From contig NC_134152.1 of assembly GCF_033958435.1 (NCBI RefSeq), positions 10,836,001 to 10,900,000 of the forward strand: 64,000 nucleotides of DNA. Reading direction: 5' to 3'. A program made the translations under genes and the position numbers. Under the pieces are notes generated by a model. That model was given only the letters and a program-made list of their open reading frames with translations, was not told the origin of the DNA and did not search any database. This DNA is from Carettochelys insculpta. Taxonomy: Eukaryota; Chordata; Testudines; Carettochelyidae. This document shows positions 1-10,352 of this stretch, piece after piece. The first letter of the stretch is position 1; each line of letters opens with the position of its first letter.

Positions 1-3000
1 ACAAAATTATCAGACATTATTAGAACATGTGGTCTGATAGTCAGAGGTGCTGACAAACTACAGTAAGGATTGTGGGATCTGAGGTTACTCAGACCCTTTG
101 AAAAGCTAAGCCGTGATCCATTCTTGCCACAGCATAGAAGGAATAATTGGTAAATTAGGTGAATGGACTTTTGACTTATTTTGGCCCTTTGATGCTATAA
201 ATTCTTTAGGGCATGGACCATCTCTTCTTATTGTCAACACTAATACGAACAGGGCAAAAGGGAGGAATTCCTCGATGCCAGGTAATATTTGACAGTGGTT
301 GGTATAAGTTAACCCCCTCCAATCAGCCAACCTGGGCAGGGCATCCCGAACGAGTGTGCAGCTTTGCATCCACAGGAGCATGTTAGTCCATGCTTATAAG
401 TGAGACAGCCACCATTTGTCTAGTGCACTGCCTACCTGACGTGCCCTGGAGAGAAAGCTCATTGTTGGAATCATCCCTCAAAAGGAGGAAAGGGCTGAAG
501 ACCATTTAGATTTAGGGTATCCTTGCTAAGAGGCTTTTGCAACATTATCTAGAGGGCTTGCGTGCATAGCCTATCCTGAGCCCGCACCTGTCTAACAGCT
601 GAGAAAGAAGGGTTCCTGATGCATTTTCTTGAAACATATGAGGAAACAGTGCAGTTTAGTGGATAGAGGGAGACATGGGTCTGCCACTGACTGCTACCAT
701 CTATGTCTCTATTGGGGTTATCTTATACCAACTAGTGTCAAACATTAGCCAGCATTGAAGAATCCCTCCCTATTGTCCCATACATAACAGAGTTGCCAAT
801 GTTTGTTGGAAAATTACTACAGATTTCATCATGACATAATGTTTAAATGAATGAATGAATGAATTCATGAATGAGACTCCAAGCAATCCTGAAGGGTTGG
901 CAACCCTAACACATATACTTTCCCCTTTCTTTCTTGAAGTGAAGTGCTGTTATAGAAAAGAGCCTACTTGGAAGCAAAGGTCAAGTAGGTAACAGAATTG
1001 CACCAAAGCTTATCTAAAAATAATTACCACAACTGTATACAATGATTAACTCTTTTCTTCATGACAAATGAAAGTGCTTCAACTTGGCAATTTCAAGCAA
1101 TGTGACCCCCTACTGTAGCTATCTTAACTTGTTCTTTCAGTTTTAGTTATTAATACAGACACTTCAGTTATCAAAGGCTTGACAGCAATGAACGATTGAC
1201 CTCCCGTGATTGAAGATGCAGACAATTCTGGCTTGTTAAAATAATAAATGGGTACCTGTCAAGGAGGCACTCCGAGCAAATGTGACCCCTGTAGATATCT
1301 CTATCATAGATTTTTAAAAACTCCTTCTGCTTCCTTGTAGGGATATTAATTAATAATAACATTTTTTTTCATAGCGCTAGATGGAAATACTAATTACTTT
1401 TTCCCTGTGAATCCTTCTCTAGTACCACTTATCCTGCAATAATTAAATAACCCAAGGGAAAAAAATGGTTGGTTAAAAATATTTAACAATGGCAGTAATT
1501 CCTGAAAAAGAATGGCATGTGAATGATTTCAAAGGCAGAACCAGTGGATGTCAAGTCCTAAATATCCATTCATAAAGAATATAACAGTATGAAATCAGAT
1601 ACACAGTTTGCTGTATTCTACCCTCCATTTTCTCCAAGCATCTTTCTCTTGGCTCTGAAAATGGGCAAAAGAATCATCTGACACCAACAATGGGGCACAA
1701 AACAAAACCCCAGGAATAATGAAAGTTCTACTACCGAGTGTTAAAGCCTGGGTGGGGGAAGGGGGAGAGAAAAACAGACTCTTCTGTCCCATTCTGTATG
1801 GGCACTGCCCCACCAATCTTTCTGTGCTGTACTATGATCTGCCAGATGCCCTGCTGCACCCATGTGGCATCCCTCTGAAGTCCGCAGGACACAACTGTGG
1901 AGTCAGGATGTCATATGTTGTTGGAGGTCTCTATTGCGCCAGACATTACGTGGGGTACTATATGCATATGCACAGACTCTGACAAAGCTACTGCCAATCC
2001 CTTTGTCTAGTCTCATCCCACTAATCCCCCTCAGCCAGTACGTGTGCTGCCACATGTAATTAAATGGAACAGCCCTAGGTTTCAGAAGGAAGCTAGTCTT
2101 TGCTACACAAACTTGGAGTGTCAATTGAGAACAAATGGCATGTGTGGAGTAATCCCACCACATTTCTCTCAGTTGTATGGCAATGCTCACAGTGTCCAAA
2201 TTTCAGTGTAGTTACTCTGGATTTATATTAATATAAAGAAGATCACTCTCTGCTCCCCATACTGAGGGAGTTCAAGCCAATCCTTTTGCAGATATTCAGA
2301 TGCTCTACTGTTGTGGAGGGATAAGACTATCAAATAAAGCAGCAGGTTATTGTCTCCTCTCTCTGAGAAAGGTTGGAGATGGCTTTATTGCCAAACTCTT
2401 TGAAGTACTAATTCACAATATTGTTAAGACCCCTGGTGTACTGCTTGAGAAAGAGGCATTGCATCTTGCTATGTGTACAGAATAGGGAAACCTTTTCATA
2501 TCTACAGTGAATAATTGAATACACGTGTAAGTTCATCCATAATAGATTGTTAAAGAACATTAGTTTTGGACACTCGAAGCATGCTGTGGAGAGAGATAAT
2601 GAAATGAGCTGGTATTAAGAATGGTCATCAGAATCTCTCCTGGAAGCAAATCTAATGCTTCCCAGTACATCTTAATGTAATTATTTTAAGCAATGGCTAA
2701 AAGCTGGAGCTATTATACGGGAACTATGTGGTGTGGGACATACTGCACATGTGGGTGCATGGGTGTGGCTATTTAGATATAAATAAAAAGAAGTGGAACA
2801 ACAGAGTGCACAGATTCAAATAGCAAATATTCAAATAGCAGCTTGCTGTGCTTTTGGGAGGCAGGTAAATGGACTCAAAATGCCTCTGCAAACAGCAAAA
2901 GAGAGAAAGTTGCATTGTGTCATCTGATCCACTGATGTGGACCCCTGTGCCAGCACAGAGTCTCAGTCAAGTCAGTCACACTGACTGGTGTTTGCACCAG

Positions 3001-3382
3001 ATAACTAATTCTAGCAGTGATATTTCTGCAGTCACGAAGCAGAAGCATGCAGTTCGACCTCTAGGAAATTACACAGCTCAGGTTTAAATACTTGCATCAA
3101 GCTGCTTGTAAATTAGTTACAGGCCAAAATTAATTTGAAGAAATTATTCTGCAAATAATTCTGAATACAGTACAAAATTAATGTGTGAAAATAATGGTTT
3201 CTCTATGAGCTATTTATTAAGAGCAGAAGAGGTGAAAAACCATCATATAAATTTTAAGCTGTGTATCATTCTCCTAGCACTACTTTTCCTATTGGAAGCA
3301 CATTTTCGTTATTTTAGGCCAAAAACACACTGGCCCAAATGGAGTGTTACATGAGCAAAGACAGCAGGATTTGTCCTATAAT
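1..3382. other. Unique non-coding DNA, no gene seen
   Basis: AT-rich sequence with only short chance reading frames. The one simple repeat I see is a short TGAA-type tract at about 844-871. No domain, tRNA or recognisable repeat family was found. Intergenic or intronic. Confidence 0.6.
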
Positions 3383-3748
3383 GGCCGTATCTACACTAGC
3401 CCCAAACTTCGAAATGGTCACGCAAATGGCCATTTCGAAGTTTACTAATGAAGCGCTGAAATGCACATTCAGCGCTTCATAAGCATGTGGGCGGCCGCAG
3501 CTCTTCGAAATTGATGCGGCTCGCCGCCGTGAGGCTCGTCCCGACAGGGCTCCTTTTTGAAAGTCCCCTTTCGAAAAGGAGCCCTGTCAGGACGAGCCGC
3601 GTGGCGGCGAGCCGCGTCAATTTAGAAGAGCCGCGGCCGCCCACATGCTTATGAAGCACTGAATGTGCATTTCAGCGCTTCATTAGTAAACTTCAAAATG
3701 GCCATTTGCGTGACCATTTCGAAGGTTGGGGCTAGTGTAGACACGGCC
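3383..3748. mobile_element. Palindromic Harbinger-type MITE, 366 bp
   Basis: The two halves are almost perfect reverse complements over about 180 bp each. The termini read GGCCGTATCTACAC and, inverted, GGCCGTGTCTACAC. The flanks carry AAT on both sides, fitting a 3-bp target duplication. The arms hold several TTCGAA and GCGGCCGC sites. It has no coding capacity. The same family recurs at 23,594. PIF/Harbinger affiliation is inferred from the 3-bp duplication and a terminal core shared with the autonomous copies at 35-47 kb. Confidence 0.85.
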
Positions 3749-3775
3749 AATAAATGGGATATTGGTCCTGGAATA

Positions 3776-4076
3776 AAGTGTTTCTTGAACTTTTTGAGAC
3801 CACAGAACACCAAACAATATTTTTTGAGTGGAACACCTATGAAAATTGTCTTCAAAAATGTTGTTGTCAGAGCAAAAAATTCAAAACAACATATACAAAA
3901 ATAAAAATAAAACAAAGTAATTTAATCAGGTATTATAGCAATGAAGAAGTAACATTGTACCTGATTGTAATAACAGAAAATATATACCATCAGTGTATTT
4001 TTCCAAACACTTGTGGCATACCTGTGAGTTGTTCATGGAACATCAGTGTTCCTCAGAACATAGCTTAAGAAACTCT
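3776..4076. mobile_element. Possible hAT-type MITE
   Basis: The left end contains GTTTCTTGAACT and the right end, inverted, GTTTCTTAAGCT. Both are followed inward by similar GAACACC/GGAACAC motifs. The interior is AT-rich and non-coding. No clear target duplication was found, so the boundaries are approximate and the family is uncertain. Confidence 0.4.
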
Positions 4077-4139
4077 GCAGTAATGTGTTGGAAATGGAGA
4101 ACAGCAAGGAAAGAGTAGGCCCTATGCTCCTGCAAGATT

Positions 4140-4459
4140 TAGGGGTCAACAACCTTCTCATAGGAGTGATGAATTTTGACCTCTATGTGTGGTCGAAGTG
4201 CTGGTGATACTTTTTTAAAGTCACTATTAGTCCTACTTACAACAGCTTCATTAATAAATAAATTAAGATGCAGAGCTTTACCCTTTAGGAGGTAGTTGGT
4301 AGCAATAGTTGGTCTTTTGTTAATCCATAGGTGCAAGACTTTGAGCAAGCTTCTGTGTGCATGGGGGTGCAGGGAGTCCCTGAGGTCTCACCTCATGTGC
4401 TGATGAAAATTGGTTCACACTGCATTCTTGGCACCCATGCCAGGGGTTACTGACCCCTG
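4140..4459. mobile_element. hAT-type MITE, copy A
   Basis: The ends are AGGGGTCAACAACC and, inverted, CAGGGGTCAGTAACC. The interior aligns with the element at 25,546-25,872 and, reversed, with the one at 55,900-56,596. Shared stretches include ACAACAGCTTC and TGCAGAG. No 8-bp duplication is visible here, presumably lost by mutation. Confidence 0.7.
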
Positions 4460-5756
4460 GACTTAAGACTAGGAACAGTGCATTTCAGGAATTACCATCT
4501 TTTAGCATTTAATAAGTTGACTTCCTCTTATTTATTTGAGAGACTTTCTGCCATTTTTGTTTCATTTTAATTTGAAATTATTCTGCTGAGTTCTCTTTTT
4601 CTAGGTTTTGATGGCACGAGTGATCAAATACTAAGCTCTTCCTTGTGGCAAAAGACTAATTGTAAGATTGAGAATCTGCTTAGTCACTTCAAATTCCAAG
4701 CCAAATATTGTTACATATGAACATCAGTATTTCCAGGACGCAAAATGAACAGAACAATGTTAATGATCAATACTGACGGGAGGAGAGGGACAGAGGAGGA
4801 GAAACTCACAAGATTCACTAGTACCTTTTCTATCAAATTCCAGACTGATTTTTTTCTTTGTCCTTCTTTTTTTTAATGACTTATAGAAGAAGCTGCAGCA
4901 GGTTGAATGTTGCCATTATAACTGACTTCCAACTGTGTTCTTATTTGTGTTTTAGGTGAAATAATATGGGTTAAGAAAGAAAAAGAACAGAAACTCTAGT
5001 GGGATTCTCTCTGCAATCAATCTTTTTACAGAAATCAGATCATTAACTTTGAAATACTAAGAACAGGATGTAAAGTTTTTAAACCAAGGATGAAGGAACT
5101 GACACTAGTGTTCTTTAGTCTAGCCCATAAAAAAGCATTGCTGCATCAAAGGTCTTACTAAGACTGATTTAAATTGAGGCACAAATTTGATTTTGGTCTA
5201 TGGTGAATCAAAATCATTTACCACTTTACAATCAATGCAATATCTTGGAATTAAAACTAGACTTGGAACTCTCTCAGTATTTCATGATCTCTTATGTTCA
5301 TTTATCAAAATCTCTGTAAGAGATTTCAAAATGGAAAAATTTTTAAACTGATCAAAAGCAACATTGTTTGGGGCTTGAGCGTCTTGGGGAGGAAAAAGAA
5401 GAAAATCTTGGATAATCTCCATTCACTATTTTAAGCTATTGAAAACCATGTAAGCAGATCCCTGCATCAGAGCAGAATCAGTTGCAAGATTGAAATTAGA
5501 ATGAGATGAAGTTTTCATACCATACTTGTAAAAGCCTTGGCAGTAGAGTTTAAAGGCTACCGCTTTTGTCAGTAAAACTTCTTGGTCATAGATGTGAAAA
5601 AAAACATTGGCATAGAGCCACACAAGAAATCATACAGCAGCAAAGTGGCAGTCATACAGCTATGCCACTGAAATAATTTTAGTGTAAATGTAGCTTTAGA
5701 GTCTGATCCCCTGTTATTGAACTCAATGGGAGCTTTGCCATATGCTTCAATAAACC
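4460..5756. other. Unique AT-rich DNA, nothing recognised
   Basis: Non-coding by inspection. No repeat family or RNA gene was recognised. Confidence 0.5.
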
Positions 5757-6038
5757 AGTGTCTCAACTAGCCCCCAGCTTCGAAGGGGGCATGGTAATTA
5801 GAGCATTGGGAGATTACTGATGAAGTGCTGTGGTGCATATGTAGCACTTCATTAGGCTAAATCTCCCCTGCGGCAACTTCAAAGTGTGAAACTTTAACGT
5901 GCAGGCTTGCCTGTAGCAACGGGTCACCCGCGAGTACTTCGAAGTACCCTGCAAAGTCCCCTTACCCCTCCAAGCTAATCTCCCAGCACCCTAATCACCA
6001 TGTCCCCTTCAAAGCTGGGGGCTAGTCTAGACACAGCC
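5757..6038. mobile_element. Palindromic Harbinger-type MITE, ends partly decayed
   Basis: The right end inverted reads GGCTGTGTCTAGACTAGCCCCC. The left end retains GTGTCTCAACTAGCCCCC. Inverted blocks (GCTTCGAAGG.., AGCACTTCAT, ATCTCCC) face each other about a centre near 5,900. No coding capacity. Confidence 0.75.
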
Positions 6039-6969
6039 AAAGTGTTGAATAGCCATTCCATGTGCTGCTAGCTACAAACACTGAGCTGCTCTTAACAAGT
6101 ATCTGCTACATGAGTTTCATTATAGCCAGGAGGAGAATGTAACAGCCATATAACCTTTGCTGAATGGTTGCTAATAAGGAGGTAATATACAATATCACAT
6201 ATATCCCACCACTATCCATGATGTTAAAACCTCATTACATCTTTTAGTACTCTAAAACACATTCAAAGATGTGTTAAAGCCATCTGCTACAATACACAGC
6301 AGGGAGGCCAACGGTTTAAGACACAACTGATGAATTTGGGTGTCAGGATTTTTATTTTTGGTGGGTGGCTGAGCTCAGGGTCCTATATTTGTGAGGTGGT
6401 TCTAAGCAACTTTTCTGGAGAAGAAGAAGAAGAAAAAGAAGAAAAAGAAGAAGAAGAAAAGTCTCAAATTAAGGTCTCTCAGATCGGGCATCCATATTCC
6501 CTAGCCCTTTCTTAAAATCTCAGATGTGACAACTAATGTTCCTCTCTTGGCAAACTGTGGTGTATGTCCTCAAATAGTGCTCATAAATTAAGTTACTTAC
6601 TCTTGGTAGATTTATTTTGATGTTTCACCTGCTGGCCGGGGGCAGGAATTTGGTTAGAACTGTTGTTTTGCATTACAGTTATATACCACAGATATGAGGA
6701 GCTATAAGAGCTTTTATCAGGAGGTAGCTTGCAGCACCTGCACCAATCACATGAACACTGCAAACAATGAATTAGTAGCACACAATTTATTTCACTTAAT
6801 AATGGACTTTACAATTAAATATCTAGAGTGGTTACACACAGATTAATTCAGTTTGATTAGTACATAAAAGAGTGTACAAACACATAATAGGGTACTCACA
6901 ATCCCTCCTGATGGGCTCAAGGAGTTGAAGAAACAGCCTCACTCTGAAGGTGATGAGACATACCTATCT
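6039..6969. other. Unique DNA with a GAA-rich microsatellite
   Basis: A GAA/AAAGAA tract lies at about 6,420-6,461. The rest shows no gene or known repeat. Confidence 0.55.
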
Positions 6970-7182
6970 ATCTCATAAAACTGGAAAGTACCTTGAGAGG
7001 TCATCAAGTCCAGCCCCCTGCTCTCACACCAGGATCTATCACCACCCCTGGCAGGTTTATTTTTTTATTATTATTATTATTTTAATCTATTTGCCCCAGA
7101 TCCCTAAATGACCCTCTCAGGGATTGAATGTACAACCCTAGCTCAAGCTGATGTCTTACAGAGTATGACACTCCTAGGCCTC
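6970..7182 (-). mobile_element. tRNA-derived SINE with CR1-like tail (Cry I-like)
   Basis: On the minus strand the sequence begins with a tRNA-like head in which box B is recognisable as GGTTGTACATTCAATCC. It passes through GGATCTGGGGCAAAT and ends in a CR1-like tail, GACTTGATGACCTCTCAAGGT. This is the structure of the chelonian Cry I SINE, which shares its 3' end with CR1 LINEs. An ATT/T-rich expansion (about 7,051-7,084) interrupts the body. It is an element, not a functional tRNA gene. Confidence 0.7.
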
Positions 7183-7757
7183 TTGTATTACTGCTATGGT
7201 GGAATAAAACAGTGAAAGGGCGAAGGAAATAGCAAATAATAGATAATGTAGGCTTAGGCTATTAGAATAAGTTTCCTTGGGCCTCTTCACCCACTACTAC
7301 CCTCTGGGGTCTCACCCCGTCTCCCACACCATGTTGCTGGGTTTGATTTGGTTCGGTTCAGTTCGGTTCAATTCTGAACACAACACTACTCCCACCACAT
7401 CTGCTGCCTCAGCAAAGCCTTTTATAGAAAACCTGGAGGCTTTAACTGGTCCCAGGTGTTTTAATTATGGACTGTGTTCCCTTTTGGAGGACAAACTTCT
7501 CAGTCCACTGTCTTTTTACTTTGTCAAGTTTTAAAATATTTTGGGTGAAATCCTGGCTTCAGTGACAGGATTCCTACTGACTTTAACCATGCCAGGATTT
7601 CCCCCTGTGATCAGCAAGTTCAGAGTATTGCTGAAAATTAATATTTCATTCTTACCTTTAAATCATATTTAACCACTTTAATTATTTGCATTACAATAGT
7701 GCATAGCGACCCTGCTGGAGATCAGAGTTCTATTGTGGCAGGCACTATGCAGATATG
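7183..7757. other. Unique DNA, nothing recognised
   Basis: Contains a short imperfect GGTTCRGTTC tract near 7,350. No gene or repeat family was identified. Confidence 0.5.
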
Positions 7758-8118
7758 TAGACTCTGGTTACACTTCAGCACCCCATCAACAGAAGTCACG
7801 GTTAGAAGAGATTTCCTGACAAAAATTGTGTAGACAGCATGTGACCACACACAAAAGCCAATCAGAAGAGCGTTCTGCTCTGTCAACAGACAGGCTGGAC
7901 TGCCGAGCTGCTCTCTCAACAAAACAGGCACTGGGAAGCACAGCAGACAGGGCTGCCCACTGTTCTGGAGGCCCTGTCTGTAGAGAGAAGGCCCCCGGAG
8001 CATCCACACAGCTTTTTGTCAATAGCAACATTATGCCTCGTGGCTGAGAGTCAGAACGCTGCCAGTGAAAGTGCTGAGTTTTGTTGACAAAACTCACTAG
8101 TGTAACTGTTGTCATAGG
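7758..8118. mobile_element. Decayed Harbinger-type MITE related to 31,015-31,334
   Basis: It shares with the 31.0-kb element the blocks TCTGTCAACAGA, GAGCATCCACACAGCTTTTT and TTTTGTTGACAAAACT, in reverse orientation. The ends are degenerate (GTTACAC on both sides), so the limits are approximate. Confidence 0.5.
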
Positions 8119-8754
8119 AGGAGGAAAGACCCTTCTCCAAAGATCTTGCCCTGGTGACTGTATCAATAAGTACACATATTTTAGCACTTAGTCAGAAATG
8201 TGCCTGTTGGATAGATTGAAATTAGTTTGCCTGTCTGCTGAGAATGCTCATTACTAATTACTGCTAGATTAACACATGTATAAACCATGACCAGTTATTA
8301 CAAGATAATGTTGTGTTCCATTAGCTTGAGTAACTTACAGCAACATCAGGGAAAAAAATCCAGACAGTGCAAATGGAGCAGGAATGTTCTAATGTGCTCC
8401 CTTTTCCTGTTGAGCACCATGATTAAAAGTAATTGCTTCTGTCTCTAAAATAATAGGTACAACACCTTCTTTAAACTACAACACAAATCGGGGCTGTGAC
8501 AAAAAAAAAACTATTACGTTCTATTAGGTATTGAGAGGCCACTGTGAAGTCTTTTCCTGTCTGGTGCCGCAGGTGTTCAATTAGCCTGTGTTGGGAATGA
8601 TCCACCAATCCTTCTCTCTGTGACTCAAATGAAACAACTCCCAGAAGAACAGTTTCTAAAACAAAGCTTTGTGCACTCAAGAGACACCAAAGATTGAGTA
8701 CTACTGACTACAACCAATTATATCATCCCATTGATGTGCCACCCAAAGTCTTCC
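8119..8754. other. Unique DNA, nothing recognised
   Basis: Non-coding by inspection, with a short A-run at about 8,501-8,510. Confidence 0.5.
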
Positions 8755-8892
8755 TTTGTCTCTTCGAGAGGGGTAATATCTGTTGTTGGACCAACTTCTG
8801 CTGGCAAGAGATAGGGTTTTGAACTCAGCAACGTTCTTCAAGCCTGGAGAGTCCTGGTATCCAAAGTCTTCTGCTGATGCACAAGCCAGTTC
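8755..8892 (-). mobile_element. Second Penelope-type 3' tail fragment
   Basis: On the minus strand the text AGCAGAAGTTGGTCCAACAA followed by AGATATTACC resembles the 3' tail of a second reptilian Penelope-like family. It abuts the tail of the longer Penelope copy. Assignment rests on remembered motifs only. Confidence 0.45.
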
Positions 8893-9640
8893 TGTAACGG
8901 GCATCAGAAAAAGCACAGAAAACAACAAGAAGTCTTGCAGCACCTTATACACTAACAGATATTTTGGAGCATAAGCTTTTGAGGGCAAAGACCCACTTCA
9001 TCAGATGCATGAGTGGAGGGGTGATTTCAGAGGGGTATTTAAAGAGTGGGGTCCCAGTAAAAGGGAGGGCCACAGCTGACAAGTTCTACTCAGCAAGGTG
9101 GAAATGGCCCAGTATCAACAGTACTTGTCAAAAGAGTTAAAAACAAGTCAGATCAGACAGGGGGATGTGAGTCTTTGTCAGAGTCTAATGGGGAGATATT
9201 ATTAGCACCCAGATCAGAGAAACTGCCTTTGTAAGCTGAGAGCCACTCCCAGTCTCTGTTTAATCCATGATTAATGGAGTCAAATTTGCAAACAAATTGC
9301 AGCTCAGAGATTTCTCTCTCCATTTGATTTTTGATTTTTTTTTTTGTTTCAGAACTGTCACCCTTAAATCTGCCACTGAGTGTCCAGGGAGATTGAAGTG
9401 TTCTCCCACAGGCTTCTGTACATTACTGGTCCTGACGTCTGATTTATATCCATTTATTGTTTTACGGAGAGACTGTCCAGTTTGGCCAATGTAATTGCAG
9501 TGGGGCATTGCTCGCACATGATGGCATATATTATATGGAGTCCCTGATGATATAGAAGGTGTTAGAAAAAGCACAGTTTTCTCTTGTGCTGCCCTCCCAG
9601 TCTGCCTCAGTCCTGAACTCCAGAGAGCCACTCAAATGCT
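8893..9640 (-). mobile_element. Penelope-like element, 3' part
   Basis: Read on the minus strand, a GIY-YIG coding segment (9,631 to 9,260) is followed by a tail containing CATCTGATGAAGTGGGT, AAAAGCTTATGCTCC and TCTGTTAGTGTATAAGGTGC. This is the typical 3' end of reptilian Penelope-like elements. The reverse transcriptase part is absent, so the copy is 5'-truncated. The same tail motifs appear as an inverted pair at 27,516-27,689. Confidence 0.75.
9260..9631 (-). pseudogene. GIY-YIG endonuclease domain of a Penelope-like element
   Basis: The 123-residue frame contains CNYIGQTGQSLRKTINGYKSD-type sequence: the YIG triplet is at residues 47-49, followed by the LRK..N conserved arginine region and the downstream PVGEHFNLPGH block at about 74-84. 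These are the hallmarks of the C-terminal endonuclease that Penelope-like retroelements use to nick their target. The first half of the motif is degraded (NICHHV where a YxIxC pattern is usual). The frame starts after a truncated polymerase and has no start codon of its own, so it is a relic and not a working gene. Confidence 0.75.
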
Positions 9641-10085
9641 GGCAGGGTAGATGAGTCTCAGCAGCTCAGTCAGCCTTTGGCCCCTGGGGCTGAGACTGTA
9701 GCAAGGGTGTCAATTGTGACTGTGATCTTTTTGTTTTGTGAAGTGACCCTACTGAGGTCACTGAGCACACTTTACCCAGGCTATTAAAAACCAAAAAAAC
9801 ACACTCATCTGATGAACTTCCAAATGAGATGGTAACAAACAGTTCTCTAGGTTGAAGCTGCGTGGCTGCTGATAGGTGACGGATATTTAAATACAGGGAG
9901 CAAATGTCTGATACAAAGCTAAATGAAATTGGATCCAAATCATGCATATCGCTTTCTGCTGTATTGACAAGGATTCTGATTAATATGGAAGCAATCAGAA
10001 CTCTCTGCTGTTCTAATTATGGTTACCCTTAAAGCGTGGGGATTTCTTTCTTTTAATACACATGCAAATAAGTGGATTTTGGTTG
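9641..10085. other. Unique DNA, nothing recognised
   Basis: No gene or repeat family seen. Confidence 0.45.
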
Positions 10086-10352
10086 TAAAGATCAAGACTT
10101 TAACAGAGTTCAAAAAAGAACTGTATAAATTCATGAAGTCCATCAATGACTATTAGCCAGGATAGGTAGGAATGGTGTCCTTAGCCTCTGTTTGTCAGAT
10201 GCAAGAGATGGATGACAGAGGAAGGATCACTTGATGACTACCTGTTCTGTTTTCTCCCTCTGGGATATCTGGCATTGACCTCCGTTGGAAGACAGGATAC
10301 TGGGTTAGATGGAGCTTTGCTCTTACCCAGTATGGCATTTCTTCTGTTCTTA
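10086..10352 (+). mobile_element. CR1 LINE 3' end fragment
   Basis: It begins with the last codons of CR1 ORF2 (FKKELYKFMKSINDY, stop at 10,154-10,156) and continues through a 3' UTR with GGAAGACAGGATACTGGG. It ends in the CR1 terminal motif TTCTGTTCTTA. It is 5'-truncated, as most CR1 copies are. The encoded C-terminus matches the minus-strand copy at 14.5-19.2 kb. Confidence 0.85.

Noticed and set aside
6970..7182. A tRNA gene
   Set aside because: Only the tRNA-like head of a SINE is present, degenerate and with a LINE-like tail.
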